Of a stretch of DNA of 64,000 nucleotides, positions 14,020 to 26,999 are shown piece after piece. The translations under genes were made by a program, and so were the position numbers. The stretch's first letter is position 1. Every line of letters begins with the position of its first letter. The notes beneath the pieces were generated by a model that saw only the letters and a program-made list of their open reading frames with translations, searched no databases and was not told the DNA's origin. This DNA is from Sclerurus mexicanus (lineage: Eukaryota; Chordata; Aves; Passeriformes; Furnariidae), in the NCBI GenBank assembly GCA_013396755.1, contig VWZF01000445.1:2003993-2067992 (forward strand). The letters are read 5' to 3'.

Positions 14020-14112
14020 ATGAACCTTGAAGTGATTTATGGAGACACAGATTCCATTATGATAAATACTAATAGCACCAGTTTGGATGAGGTCTTCAAG
14101 CTGGGGAATAAG
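14020..14112 (+). CDS. POLA1: POLA1 exon b, catalytic motif C (YGDTDS)
   Basis: Thirty-one codons in phase 0/0 carrying the family-B polymerase signature YGDTDS (14038-14055). The two aspartates of this motif, with the motif A aspartate encoded upstream, bind the two divalent metals that catalyse nucleotide addition. The sequence starts MNLEVIYGDTDSIMIN and ends in DEVFKLGNK. The donor is GTAAGG at 14113. Both aspartates are intact, so the gene is expected to encode a working polymerase. In the cell this subunit works with POLA2 and the PRIM1/PRIM2 primase to extend the RNA primers that start each Okazaki fragment. Confidence 0.97.
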
Positions 14113-17100
14113 GTAAGGAATTTTTTAAAGCTTTCCTACATAGGTCTGTGTTGTTACACTGAGTGGAGCCGATAGTATTAAGACAGGACTCCATAGCATA
14201 AGCAGAGAATAGGCCATGAGGAGTAACTTGACAATGTTGTGGGATCTGTGAAGTAGTAAAATCTGAGTGCTCTTTTTCAGGTGTAGCTATTCTGTGCATT
14301 TTTAAAAGCTATTAAATTATATGAAACATTTCGTTGCATAACGAGCCTTTTTTTTTACTCATCCTAAAGTAGCAGGAGATTATCTCAATATTTGGTAAGC
14401 CAAAATGTAAGGTACAATTCCTCCTCCACATTAGTTCCAATTACAATGTGAACAGTTTTGACTTTTCACATGAAGGATGTCTCAGTTTAGTTTTGTTTAG
14501 TTATGTAATTTGTGTTACACTCAATGTGTCATCAGATTTCCAGTGGTAAATTCAAATATTAATTTCCAAGGTATACCAAATACAGAACAGATTGTTTGAT
14601 TAGCAGTTGGCAGTTGATGATGTGGAAGTTTTGTGGCTCTCTGAAATTGTGGAAGAGAAGTGAGAAATGTTCCAGGACTTTTTGAAGAGAAGATCTAAGT
14701 GAAGCTGTTTTGAAAAGATGGAAGAAATTGTCATGAAAATAAGACCTATGGAAACTCTGAAAAGCCAAAGAAAGCACAGAGGTCTTATTCAGTATAGTAT
14801 TAAATAAAAGTCCTCTGATTTTAAGTCAAGAGTGATTCTGGGGTTTTTTAGAATATTTCTATTTTCATGCTAGTTGGCACGTTGAGAAGTAGATGCATTC
14901 ACGAGCACAGAAAATACAATAATATCTTGATGTCATAACCAAGTAGCAGGAGGGCTGGTGGCTGATGGAAGAAAGCAGTCTCTCTTTTGTTTGCCACATG
15001 CAAGGCTATATGCAACTGTTAGTGTATATGCAGTAGTGTATAAGAAAGTTTAATCTTACTCTATTTCTGTGTGTATGTGTGGCTTCATTCTGGTTTGGTT
15101 TTTTTGTCCCTGTACTCCCATTTGCTGGCTAAATGTTACAGAGGATCAGTTAAATAGTGATAATTTTTCTGAAGTCTGGCAGGATCAGCATAATAGGTTA
15201 AATACTTTTGTCTTAGAGTCAGGTTTGGTGAGAAGATAGGTAATTTTTTGAACTTGTCACTTGCTTAATGACTCTTTTTAAGAGTGAAGTCTTAGGCCTT
15301 TCTTATCCAGAGTACTTATGTATTATCACTTGAGGTTGGTTTTTAATTAAAAAAATGAACAGAAAGGTATGTTTTCATTAAAAACAAGCACAACATATGA
15401 AAACTGTAAAAGTGAATAAACTTGCATCTATAAACAAGCACACTTTTCTTTTTTGTTTGTTTATTCCTCAAGAAAGTGATATTTACTTGTTTTTTGCAAA
15501 TGCTTTTATCATTTACATATTCCTTATTTTGCATAATTCATATAAAAGCAATTCAGGATAAAGAATTGTATCTGTTGATGAGGAACACTAAGAAATGTCA
15601 CTGTTCCGTGGCATAATAATTTCTTGCCCAAAATTTCACGTTCAGTTATACTTTTGCTTATTAGTCAACTGTATGGAAAGCACATAGGTTTAATGCAAAC
15701 AATTACGGTGGGAGCAGTTAGTGAATATACCTCTGCTCTCATTGAAAGTGTGAATTATAGGTTGTCTTCAGGGATAAAGCATTCTTCCAAGAGATTAATT
15801 TTGGTTTCCTATTGGAGAAGATTCTCTCACGTGCTTTCTCACAGGTTTCTAGTTGTGTTCACTCCTGTCCTTAACCTTCCATTTACCTTCATGCCCATTT
15901 TAGTCATTACTCAGCAGAATTTTCTGTTTCTCATTGTCAGTGTATTCCTGTGAATCAGATTTTCCAGTACATTCAGTACTGCACTGTTGCTGGTGTTTGA
16001 GCACTTGATTATTATGATATAAAAAAATAAATTGAAAATACTTTGAAAATCGCAGAAAAATGTTCAAAGGAATTGTTTGGCTTTTTTAACAAAGAAAATA
16101 CAAACCTCCTGGTAAAATGGTTTTGCTTCACGATGTCCTTCAAAATTTATAAATATACAAGGAATATCAAAGTAATGATAATTTCTGCAGTAGGAGAAAT
16201 AGAGATCTGAGAAAAATTAAGTACACACATATATGTGTACAAATACATGGAAAATTTGTAAGGAAAGTTTTGGTTAAAACTGGTAATCTGGGCCCAAAGC
16301 TAGATAGAAAACCAGTGAGATTTTATGCTGAAGGCACTGTTTCTAGTGGGGTATATGTTAGATGGCAGAAGAACTTGAATCTATATAAAACTTCAGTAAA
16401 ATGTAAGAAAAGGAAAGTTCATAGTTGGTGGTCTGTGCCAAGAGATCTGGAAATAATGGAGTAAGAGTGGATAGGGAGATAGTGAAAATCAAGAGGGAAA
16501 GTAAATTGTAGAGGAAAGAAAATGAAGAGTATAACATGAATACAGAACAGGACATCTGACATAAGCAGATATTCTGTGGAAGAACATAAAGTGAAAACCT
16601 GAAGAAAGAAAAAGGCAAGTGGGAAACTTCTAGCCAGCCACTAGGTGGGTGAATGTGTGCTGGAACCAGTTTGTTGCTGAAGGTACATGAGCTGTTTTGA
16701 GCTGTTGCAGTTCTGTCCCCTTAGAACAGAGGAAAGAGATGTGAAGCCACTTGATACTTGTACTATATTAAGACAACATATCAAGTGCCATTTGAAGCTT
16801 TTGTGTGTGGATAAGACATAGGCTGTGTGTAGAAAAGTGGCACCTTTTTCTGTCAAGGAAATAAGGCTATTAAAAAAGTAGGCATATTGTGGAGAAGGGT
16901 GAAAATCAACACTTGCCTGTTTGTGCAGATTTTTCCTGAACATGCACACACAGGGCTCTGGTCTGCAGTCATAGTACTTCTTCCCTGCCTGGGTTTAGGG
17001 TGAGGGTGGGAACAAAAAAGGTGCCTTTGCAAGACACCTTTTTTATAAGGCAATTTTCCTTTTCAGTTTAAGTGACCATCTCTTATCTTTTCCTAGTAAG

Positions 17101-17429
17101 TAGGTCCCTGCTGTGAAGTCTCTTGTTCACTTAGTTTGTGTGAGAGGCCTGGGTGGAGTAGCTGTCCTGCTAAAATGTGCTGGGGTCAGTTACCTGCAAC
17201 GTCACATTCAGATCCATGTTTCTCTGTCTTGCTTCATTTTATTAAGGAGTTAGACATACCAAGGTGTAAATCCTGAAGAAGGCAATGGGTAAACGTCTTT
17301 AAAATGCATATGCAAATACCGTGTGGAATGTTATTTTTTTTAGAACTTAGGAATAATTCACTTAGAGATGACAGATTTTCTGTAGTTAAAATGTTCTTGC
17401 ATTTGGTTTTAATGTTGGTGCATTCACAG
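14113..17429 (+). other. POLA1: POLA1 intron (3.3 kb)
   Basis: GT-AG phase-0 intron. AT-rich, with a purine-rich stretch near 16440-16625 on the + strand and a short inverted repeat at 16223-16242 (GTACACA...TGTGTAC). Several open frames of about 60-110 codons occur in both strands, none recognisable. The frame that starts at 17304 only becomes meaningful at the true acceptor (17428-17429), where it enters the next exon. Confidence 0.9.
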
Positions 17430-17635
17430 ATCAAAAGCGAAGTGAACAAGCTCTACAAATTGTTGGAAATTGATATTGATGGAATTTTTAAGTCCTTGCT
17501 ATTATTAAAGAAGAAGAAGTACGCTGCTCTGACTGTGGAACCAACAGGAGATGGGAAATATGTAACTAAACAAGAACTGAAAGGATTGGATATAGTCCGA
17601 AGAGACTGGTGTGATCTTGCAAAAGAGACTGGAAA
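17430..17635 (+). CDS. POLA1: POLA1 exon c, KKKKYAAL motif and start of the thumb
   Basis: This 206-nt exon encodes IKSEVNKLYKLLEIDIDG, the LLLLKKKKYAAL block and, near its end, GLDIVRRDWCDLAK. The lysine-rich KKKYAAL motif is conserved in eukaryotic family-B polymerases and contacts the primer-template near the active site. The G-D-RRDW block marks the palm-to-thumb transition. The acceptor is TTCACAG and the donor is GTGAGT at 17636. The exon ends after two bases of an Asn codon (AA), which the C of the next exon completes. Conservation is very strong against mammalian POLA1, with substitutions mainly around the VEPTGDGK loop. Confidence 0.97.
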
Positions 17636-18902
17636 GTGAGTTTCTCTGTGGCATTGTCCTCTTTGCTCTGTTTTAAACGGTCTGTGCTTTGCAAAAATTC
17701 CATACCACATGGCTGCTTCCTCAGGAGCACAGATTGGTAGCTGACATCACTGTTAGAACTTCTTAGCTGATTTTTGTAGGAGATGGTAAATGTTGTGTTT
17801 TGATTGGTAACAGGTTATAGTTGTGCAAGGCCAAATGTCTCTAATTTCACTATCTGGATTTGCATCCTCTGTGGAAGCTGTGCTTTTGAGTTGTCAAAAC
17901 TTTATATATGCTGTTTAATAAACCAGAGCTGAAATCTTGTGAAAATAGTTCGGAGTTGTAGGTTCTAGGTCAGATTTTTTTTTTTTCTCTCCAAAGATGG
18001 GTAAAGCTCTGGTGATCACCTCTTTCAGCATCCTTTAATAAAGCTGGAAGTGCACTGGGTGCAGCCTGAGGTGGTGATCCCTTTCCCCAAGGCTGTTTCC
18101 CTTCCATTTTTCAAATGAGGCTCTTCTGGTACTTCATTGTGATGGATATTGGGCTGATTGTTTGATAAGTGTCATTGCACAAGGCGTTTTCAGGATTAAA
18201 TTCAATAGAAGTAGTGCATTTAGCACTGTAGAAGGAAAATTGGAACGAGTGGAGAGGTGGTCATCTGGGAGCTGACTCGTATACTGCCTCTTGGAAACTT
18301 AACTTAAATAACTCATGGCCCAAATGGATCCAAAAATGAATACTTTTTTGCATCTGTAAAAATACACCACACACTTGCTTACTGTTCTTAAGACTTGCAT
18401 TTTCTAAGAAAAGATGCATCATAATAGAAGCAAATTTTTCCAAGTTAGGAATGTATTAGTAATTAAAGCTATACAAATGTTTGAGTGTGTTCTTTAGTGA
18501 CTAACTCTTCTGCAGCTGGCAGATCTTCCAACCACATTTTGCAGAAATAGGCAAGACTTCGCTTTCTTGACATGTTCTCTTCTCCCCCATCTTAAGATAC
18601 CTGCTATGGAATAATAAATGGCAAGATGATATGGGAGCAGAAAATAGAAACCACTTGCCCTCAATTCCAAATCACTATTTAGCATTAGAACTATTTGCAA
18701 TAATTTGCTTTTAGTAAAATAAGTAAATAAATAAAACACAACACGAAATATCCTGTCAGATTTCTCTGAATTTTGCATCAGACTTCATCTCAACCTACTT
18801 AATTTTTAGAGATAACCCAGGGGAAGAGAGGATTGTGTTTATTTGTAGTGGTTTTGCTTTGCATGTCTTTAGCTTTTCGTAATTTTTGAACTGTTTTTGT
18901 AG
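17636..18902 (+). other. POLA1: POLA1 intron (1.27 kb)
   Basis: Phase-2 GT-AG intron, acceptor TTTTTGTAG. No repeat or second gene is recognisable. Confidence 0.92.
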
Positions 18903-19035
18903 CTATGTAATTGGTCAGATCCTTTCTGATCAGCCCCGAGACATCATCGTGGAAAATATTCAAAGGCGACTTATAGAAATTGGAGAGAATGTGATCAGTG
19001 GCCAGATCCCAGTAAATCAGTTTGAAATAAATAAG
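18903..19035 (+). CDS. POLA1: POLA1 exon d, thumb domain
   Basis: This 133-nt exon completes the Asn codon split with the previous exon and then encodes YVIGQILSDQPRDIIVENIQ and RRLIEIGENV, ending QFEINK. This is the helical thumb of DNA polymerase alpha, which grips the primer-template duplex. Exons c and d together make 113 whole codons, so the frame returns to phase 0. The donor is GTAAAC at 19036. The stretch ISGQIPVNQ is the divergent part relative to mammals, and the rest is almost unchanged. The open frame continues 15 codons into the intron before a stop, which has no meaning unless the intron is retained. Confidence 0.97.
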
Positions 19036-20561
19036 GTAAACAATCTCTCAGCTCTTTTACCATTAGAACTTTACTGCTCCTGAATATATTGACTGCTGAT
19101 AAAAATATTTTTAATCTTTATAATACTGTGAAATAGTGGGAGTTTTATTAGGTACTGCATAGCTTGGGATGTACTTCAAAGATCCTACAATATGAGAGAA
19201 GAAAAACCTGCTGGGGTTGGAGGCCCCAGAATAACAACTTTGTTTCTTGTCCCATCCTGCACTCATTCTGCACTTTGAGAATGACATGAGAGCTCATGCT
19301 ATCAGGAGTTTTCTCCTCAATTCTTACTTTCTATGTCAGGTCTAAAATGCATAAACTGAGGAATGCAATGGAAAAGATTCAGATGTTCTGTTTTCTCAAA
19401 AACCTTTATGAAAGCTTATTATTTATTTCCCTAGAAAGCTCTGTAGAGGAAAACTAATAGTCATTTTGAGATCAAATTCAACACTTCCTTGCAACAAAAA
19501 GTAAAATACTCTGCTTTATCTACAGGAGTTTTAGCAACAGCATTGTGGTTTTGGTTTATTTTTGGGAATCCTCAATGATAAAACATGTATTTTTAAGTTT
19601 GAAAGCCTCCCCTTCCCTGCTAGGAGGGTGTTTCACTAATGAATTGGATATTACATACCCCTCTCATGCTTCTAATCAGAGAGATTTCCTAAATGTACTC
19701 CATCCAAATTCTCTTTCTTTTCCCAGCTGGACGTCTGTCTGCTCTGTAAGACTGTGTGAATCATTTAAGAAATATGTTCAGGTTGTCCCATGAGTGTAGA
19801 GAAATCACTGGGTCTTATGGTTGACTTAAAAAAAAATGTTCTGATGCAAATATTCTAAGAGCACGTAGTGTCCCACTAAAAGATACGTATAGAAAAATTT
19901 TCACTTTAAATGCTTAAATTTCTTCTGGTTTAGTATTTTAGAAAAATGTATTTAACTATTAGTCAGATGTAGAAGTTGTTTCTAAGACTTGGGATGACAG
20001 TAATTATTTAAACATAGTATTTAATTTCATTTAAAGGAAAAATTTATTCTGGAATCTCAGTTGTATGAGATACACGGAAATATTTAAATTTAGTTGTATC
20101 CTCTTGCTGCAGAGCTTGTTAAATAGACTTAGCTACTTGATATTCAGACTTCTTTTATTACCTTAAGTGGTGCAGGAGTAAGAGGGTGATCTCTGGCTCT
20201 ATTTTTGTATATTGTGTAATATTTTCATCTTCAATTTATTTTAATGTTTAAAACAATTGCATTATGATTATTACTGTTTTGAACTCTAGTGCATTTTTCA
20301 GACAGTATCTGTAAAAACATCCTCTTAGTAGTAGTAGCATTTATAAACTGAAGGCTGATACCTAGGGCTGAACGTGTGGAAAATGTTTATTATCATTTTT
20401 TTGGTCTAAATTTTTTTTTGTGTTGCAGATGTACTTGTAAATAATAGATGGATGAAGATAGCTGCTGTGTAATCTTGTCTTTTAAAGTTCTGAGTTGTGC
20501 ATCACTGAAGCAAAATACTTTTCTCATAGCTGTGTTTCTGTTTTCTCCTTTGATATTTCAG
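19036..20561 (+). other. POLA1: POLA1 intron (1.53 kb)
   Basis: Phase-0 GT-AG intron, acceptor TTTGATATTTCAG. AT-rich, nothing recognisable inside. Confidence 0.92.
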
Positions 20562-20693
20562 GCCTTGACAAAAGATCCACAGGATTATCCTGACAAAAAA
20601 AGCTTGCCACATGTGCATGTTGCCATGTGGATAAACTCTCAAGGAGGCCGAAAGGTGAAGGCAGGAGACACAGTGTCATATATCATTTGTCAG
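20562..20693 (+). CDS. POLA1: POLA1 exon e, thumb domain
   Basis: Forty-four codons, phase 0/0: ALTKDPQDYPDKKSLPHVHV, then AMWINSQGGRKVKAGDTVSY and IICQ. The pattern L-K-P-Y-(x)n-PHV-VA followed by G-(x)n-GD-V-Y-I is a conserved signature of the thumb of eukaryotic family-B polymerases (alpha, delta and zeta share it). It packs against the minor groove side of the primer-template. The donor is GTAAAA at 20694. There is no break or missing residue. Confidence 0.97.
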
Positions 20694-22688
20694 GTAAAAA
20701 TGTCTTTCTTTATAGCTAAATACTAGGTATTGTTTTGAGATACGGCAAAGAAAACCAATGGAGCTCCTGGAAAAATATGTTTTGGCATTTCTTTGTGGTG
20801 AGGTTATGTTATACTTCAAAATTGTCAGTTTTCTCTGCTAAATTGAGTTCTGCAGAGCCATTGTGATCACCTCAGCTCATCCAACTGTTTCCATATGGTG
20901 GCTGATAAAATTTCTGTGAATTCCTTCATGTTTGAAACTAGAACTTACTTTAAGGAAAATATCCAGTCTTCATTTTAAGGAGAAGAAAAAGAAGAAAATT
21001 CTGGAAATTCTTGGAAAGCTGAGTGGTTAAATAGTGGTGTTGTTTTTTCCAGTCTTAACCTGTGTCTTTTCAATTCATAGTTATTGGATCTGGCAGTATC
21101 TCTGATGTATAGACTGGGGAATTTGAGCTACTTTCTGGTTCAGGTGTTCATCCTGTAAATGCTTAAAATTTCACAAATATATACTCCACTTCAGTTTGGC
21201 TAATTAAAAAGAAAGTGTAGGTTGAATTAGATGGACCAAGGGATCTCTTAGGTCAAGCTGATGAACCTGACAATGTGACTTCTACACTGGACCACTCTTT
21301 CAGCCCCTTCATTATTTAAAAGCTAAAAGATGCTGTATTTGACTTCAATCAAGAGTCCCTAGCCTGGCATGCAAAGCTGCCAAGACTTGTGAGAGTTGTG
21401 GCTGAGCAGTGGCACAATACAAGAGAAGAATATACTTGTTGAAAGAAGGGAGCTGAAGGAATTGCATTGTAATTATTTTTTGCAAAGCAGCTGGATGAGC
21501 TGAATAGTCCTAAATTAATTTTGTTCTGAATACTAAGTTGTCTGAAAGGAGTAGGAGGGATGAATGGCTTGCAGTCTGTCTTTATTAGTGATGGGTTTTC
21601 AGTCCGTGGTTGCTGACCCTATTGAAACCAGTAGCTTGTCTTAAATGAAAAAATGAAGGTGTTGTATGTTAATGCATTAATTTTATTTTGCTGAAAAAAG
21701 ACAAACGAGACTGTACTTAGCAAACAGAAAAAGTTGTGGTACTTCTCCCTGCCCTTCCCCATCCCCATAAAGGCTTAGTTCTGTTACAGAACACTTGCTA
21801 AAATACTGCTTTAAGTTCAGCTCTGATTTTTGACACACGTTAAAAATGAAGTTTCCTAGTGCAGTTGGGGACTGGGAATACGATTCTGCAGACTAAATGA
21901 ATTTCATTTTCCAGAAGAGTACTGTCGTCTTAGAGTTGATACTTAATTCCTCCATGAATACTGTTTTCAATTTAATTATTGCCTTCCCAAATTGAATTAT
22001 TTTCTCCTTATCTTCCTCTTTCAAGTTGGAGAGAAATGTAATGTATACTTTAATCTGAGTGGCATTTCTCTCTTGGCTTGAGAGTGTCACCATGCATTTC
22101 CTTCAGTATTTCTGAATATTCTAGAATTTCCTTTTCCAAATCAACACTACTGCCTCTGTTACTTAAACGCGTGGCAATGAATGATGGTCCGTTCCCTGAC
22201 CGTTCATTCTATTTGGTGTTTTTATAGTTTCAAAGAATATAAATTTCCTAGCAGAAAACAGATACAGTTTTAATATCCACCACTTAGAATTTGCTTGTTG
22301 TGCAAAATGATAATTCTGGTTTAGTACAAAGTGAATCCAAAATGCTTGCCCTCCGTGTATTTTTAACTGAGCTGATGGTTACAATGTGTTTTCATTGTGC
22401 ATTTCAGAATTGACAGATGGGACTGTTTACTCTGTCTACTTGTACTGATTTGCACGTGTAGGCTGCAATAATACAAGCTGGTTTTGCATTCTTGAACTTG
22501 TTAGTTGATGCCAGCATCAGCAATGCAGCTTTTTTTACTACTGCTGGATTTGTATTGGATGCATAATAAATCAACCAAAAGAAAACGATTGTGTAACAAT
22601 TTTGCATTAAAATTATGCATAGTATTTGAAGCATAATCCTTTTTGTATACTCTTTTTCACACTTTGTTTCGTGTGTTTCCTGTCTTAG
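20694..22688 (+). other. POLA1: POLA1 intron (2.0 kb)
   Basis: Phase-0 GT-AG intron, acceptor TTTCCTGTCTTAG. AT-rich. Around 21216-21255 a short stretch reading TTGAATTAGATGGACCAAGG vaguely recalls a CR1 3' end, but it is too short to call. Confidence 0.9.
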
Positions 22689-22863
22689 GATGGATCAGAT
22701 CTCAGTGCCAGCCAGCGAGCATATGCTCCAGAACAGTTACAAAAGCAGGACAATCTTACTATTGATACTCAGTACTACCTGTCACAGCAAATACATCCAG
22801 TAGTTGCTAGAATATGTGAGCCCATAGAAGGAATTGATTCTGTTCTTATTGCAACATGGTTAG
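22689..22863 (+). CDS. POLA1: POLA1 exon f, end of thumb
   Basis: This 175-nt exon encodes DGSDLSASQRAYAPEQLQKQ, DNLTIDTQYYLSQQIHPVVA and RICEPIEGIDSVLIATWL, plus the first base of a Gly codon. The D-YY-QI-P-RI-EP pattern is the conserved terminal segment of the polymerase thumb. The downstream linker leads to the zinc-binding C-terminal domain, which tethers the catalytic core to POLA2 (the B subunit) and primase. The donor is a consensus GTAAGT at 22864. The phase-1 end matches the phase-1 start of the next exon. Confidence 0.97.
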
Positions 22864-25800
22864 GTAAGTGTTCTGAATTCAGTTTATTTAAAGAATTACA
22901 ACAGTCAAAGTAAGAGGTTTTAATGTATGTTTCTCAACAGAAATGCTTCCCCAGATCAGTCTTTTTACATTGAACAATAGCTTGTCTTGCACACGCTGTA
23001 GCAGACAGTGTGGACTGTATTTCTGTGGTGTCTGCAGAGTAGTGTTTTTTCAGAAGGTGCTCATTAACATGAACTTAATCGTACAATCCTTTTTGCAAAA
23101 ATTAACTGTTCTTAAATGACAGTGCTATTGCACGTCTTTGAGATTTTCTGAAGTCACTAAAGGAGTTCTGGAGTGTGCATCCAGAACTAGCATTTTTTTC
23201 AGAGAGAAGCACTAGCATTTCTCCCCTGGGAAAAAGCAATCATAGTTACAATGAAAGAATATAAATTTTTAGTAGGGTGTAGGTGAAGACCTGTTTGCTA
23301 GAACTGTGTGCTAACCTAGTGGATAATAGAAACATGAAATCTTTTTATCAGTCTTAGCTGCTCCATAGGAAGAAATTAAGTGGTCCCCGAAAAAAGAGGT
23401 GCTTTGAAAAAAATGTGACTAATGTTGGTGACCCACAGAATCACTAGGTTTTATTCAAACGAGTGAAAGGGAATTGCTCTTTTTGGAATTGTTTTGCCTT
23501 TTAAAAGGATGTCTAATAATTAGAGATTTTTCTGCCCAACTCTGATGGCCTCTTTCTTCTCTGTTGCCTTGGCTGCTTACCTAGAAAGATTGAAAGGTTG
23601 AAAATTTGTTAACAGTTCTATTGAGCCTCTTTCCATGAAAATACAGTGCTGTGTGTAATCCTTTTAGTGCTGTTTCTTCCATAAAAGTGATTCACCAACA
23701 GACATGATTGATCTCCTTGATAAACAGAAAACAGATTTGTATTCCACATCTAGTTCATTATTTTTAGAATTGGTACTAAAAGGTCATGGAAAAAGTTGTT
23801 AATTTTGCTGGCTGCTGAATTCTTGACAAGACTGCCTTCTCCCACAAGGAAACTTCTTAGAGTTGCACTGTGTCTGTTTAATAAATTGTTCATGCTATGC
23901 TCGTGTCTACAAGGAGTTCAGACCTACAGAAATTATTTTGGAATATTGGAATGCTCAAAGGGAAGGTTAGTCTTCAGCACTTTGTGTTTAGGTAATGGCC
24001 AAGATCCAGGATTTGGTCACTTTAAAACCTGTTGCACTCAGGACCATTCCAGTGACCATTGGGTCACTGGAACTCTGTAGCTCTGTTACTAACAGTGGAT
24101 TAGCTTGCAGATTGTACTTAAAATGTATGCAAGTAAGTTCCTGCCTTGTTGCTTCTCAGGAAGGGTGATGTAGAGCCGTGAAAAATTCTTAATCCCCAAG
24201 GCAGTCTGTGTAACATGCAGCTTTTTCCATATCCATTTCTGAGTTGTCTTGGGGGAGAGGGGAGGACAGAAATTTTGCTTTTTTCTGGGAGTTGGCAAAG
24301 GTACTTCTTGAAGGTATTTGTGGCAGTGTGTCCTCAACAGCTCTCATGCCTTGAGGAGGTATCAGCTCTGCTTCACACACGCAGGCTGACCATACAAATC
24401 ATTCTGTTTATTATGTGGCAAGGCTTTGGTATAAAACTTTCCCTTGATGTCAGAGTCAACTGTGTGGTATGCCTGCCTGTAAAGGTCAAGCACTCTTGGT
24501 TAGGTTTAAGCGGTTTAAAATAGGCAGCAAACTTGTATTTCATTTAGGTAAAAGACAGGAAAGACTTCCAAAGCTGGTTTATTTTATTTGGCAAAGACTG
24601 TTAGTCCTGTAGAGTTAAGCTCAAATTCAGAGTTGTTCCTTATTGACAACAGGTTGGTTTTCAGAAAAGACTCATTCCCTTCAGACTCCTAAATTAACTA
24701 CACAGATCTTAAGAACTGTGTGCCACTTGATAGCACCTACTATTTGCAAATGCCTGTGCTGCTTTTTGTGCTTTAGTATGTTCCAGATGAAAATGTCTTT
24801 TATGGTCTATAATAGCAACATGCAGCTGAGAGTTTATTAATAGTCCACAATTGTCCATCTTAAAACCTGTGTGTGTCTATTACAATCTTAGATCTGAGGT
24901 GTGTTCAGTTTTACCTTGCTGTGCAGTAAAAATGTTGTCACCTTCTCTAGCTTTGTTTTCTTGGGAATGCTTAAATTGAGCTTGAGGGTGAAGTCAGGTC
25001 TTTTTCAAGACTTCTGCTTAGGTTTTTACATACAGCACTTAACCTCAGCTTGCGGCGAGTTATGTACGATTATCTTGCAGCTTTTTTTTTGGCAGTACTG
25101 AAGGTATAGCCAAGTGGTTTTCTTTCAAAGAAATTAAACATCCTTGCAAGATACAAAGGGTACAAAATACTTGAGTCCAGCTTGCTAAAACAAGGAATTA
25201 GCGAAGCTGTTTACTGCTCTGTGATGCTAAGTTGGACTTTTTTGCTTAGTATTTTCATTGTGTTACACATCCAAATTCCTATTGTTCTTCCCTATCTTGT
25301 TGCAAAAGGGCACATTTTTCTGTTCTGAAGGACAAAGATGGTGTTCTGGAGGATATCTAAGCATCATATCCGTGGACCAGAAATTTGTTGAATTCTCATT
25401 ATATGTGTCTTCCTTCACCTGATCAGATTTATTGTTATGTAGAGCATGTCTCTCTATAGGGAGAGTGGTTGTAGGAAAAAGATCTTGGCTGCATGTTTAA
25501 CATAATCTATTTATGAGGAGAATGTTTCACTGACATGTCACCATGTTGGTCCAAGTAGATAAAACTGAGCTCTGCTTGGGAAGCTTGGCTCCTGTCAGAA
25601 TGATGAAAAGTTCTTTGTTCTGCCTGTGCTCAAAGCAAGTTATTTTAAACTATTTCAGACACTGAAGAACAGGAGCAAATAGCGACACCTAAAAATTGCA
25701 GAGAACCCCTTAAATTATTTATTCACTGTGGAATCCAGCTGAAAATTGCCTTTTGTTTTTGGACATCGTAGGAGGTCTGCGTAGCCTTTGAGCGATGGAA

Positions 25801-26837
25801 ATTCATTGTTCCTAAAAATGAGAACCTCATGGGCATACTCCTGCATTCACTCTTTGTCTTGAAGTTCTTGAGGAAAAGCGTGACAAGATGAGGATTGTCA
25901 GGGTTTCTGAAACTTAAGTAAAGTGTGCAATCTGATCAGTTATATCATTCAATAAATCTGATCTTCTTAAATGCTTGGAGACCTTACTTCAGCCTGAAGA
26001 TACCTTCAGCTTTCAAACTATATTAGCAGACCAATTCTCTTAATGTGTTTAAAATAAGGGGTTTTTTGTTAATACGTAAATACTACTCCTTGCCTCAAAG
26101 TAAAGTCACGTCTGATTTCTGTGTTGTCACAAATATCTAAACATCGTGGAAGCAGAGTCATTTAAACCGCAGTATTTTTGTAGCTGCTACTGCATAACAT
26201 CATTTACCCTAAATGGTGGAAGCTGAAGACTGCTGTCCTGGGCAGCGTCATGATGTTCTGAAAGAGGTTGTGCTGCTGCCTTACAGGCACTGGTGCTCTG
26301 CAGATTCCTTGGCTTTTGGGTATTTCTCAGGAAGGCTGTCTGCTTCTAGGGAGTCATTACTGGGTCAGGATGAGGCTTGTCATTAAAAGTACTTCCTAGT
26401 GCTGGTTCCTCCTTCCACACAGTGTCTGTGTGTTAGCTGCTCCTTGTAAGGAAACCCACCACCGCCTTAAAGATATGTTGTCTTTTTTATTATTATTAGA
26501 GAGTTGTTTGATAGGTGCCTTTAATACATAGTGTTTAGCAGGCACTCTGGCTCTCCTGAAATCAGGATGGCCCTGTTCTCCTTATGGCACGCAGGAATTA
26601 TGTCAGGTTCTGGCTTTCTTACTGTTTTCCTCACATTAGGGAGCGAAGTGAAAGGACCGTGAGGGAAATTAAGATTAAAATCATGACAAAACTTCATGAT
26701 GCGGGACAATAAATTTTGTGGTCTGTCTGTGTGCTCTTGACATGCTCGAGGCCTGTTCAGAGCCTGGGACTCTCTGGAGGGTGCTGGGGATGAATAGGAG
26801 GAATAAAAGGTGAATGAAGAAGAGCAGGGGGGCTGCA

Positions 26838-26916
26838 GTGCGCGGCGCTGGCCGCGGGGTGGCAGCACCGCCCGCCCTTTCCCGGCCTCCCGCACCGCTC
26901 CGGCGGGCACCTGCGG
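26838..26916. other. Small CpG-rich patch inside an intron
   Basis: By eye about 13 CpG dinucleotides fall in about 80 bp, with a GC content far above the flanks, in a window otherwise depleted of CpG. It is much shorter than a typical CpG-island promoter. It sits just upstream of a CNE-like stretch with further scattered CpGs (27045-27130). It could be a small unmethylated regulatory patch, a GC-biased conversion spot or a chance GC-rich insertion. No TATA box, initiator or exon-like structure supports a promoter call. Confidence 0.6.
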
Positions 26917-26999
26917 GAATGTCACCACTCAAAACAATCCTGCCTTTAGGAAAACCCATAGCACCCTTTTCTCAGGTTCCTGAGTGACCTGCTTTGCTT

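Noticed and set aside
16223..16242. GTACACA...TGTGTAC hairpin
   Set aside because: Short CA/TG-type repeat whose symmetry follows from simple-sequence composition.
21210..21260. Short text resembling a CR1 3' end (TTGAATTAGATGGACCAAGG)
   Set aside because: Only about 35 bp of loose similarity, without the terminal TTCTGTGATTCTG motif or upstream blocks.
26521..26959. Overlapping minus-strand frames of 135 and 92 codons over the CpG patch
   Set aside because: Open only because the GC-rich patch lacks stops. No similarity, no start context and no splice structure.
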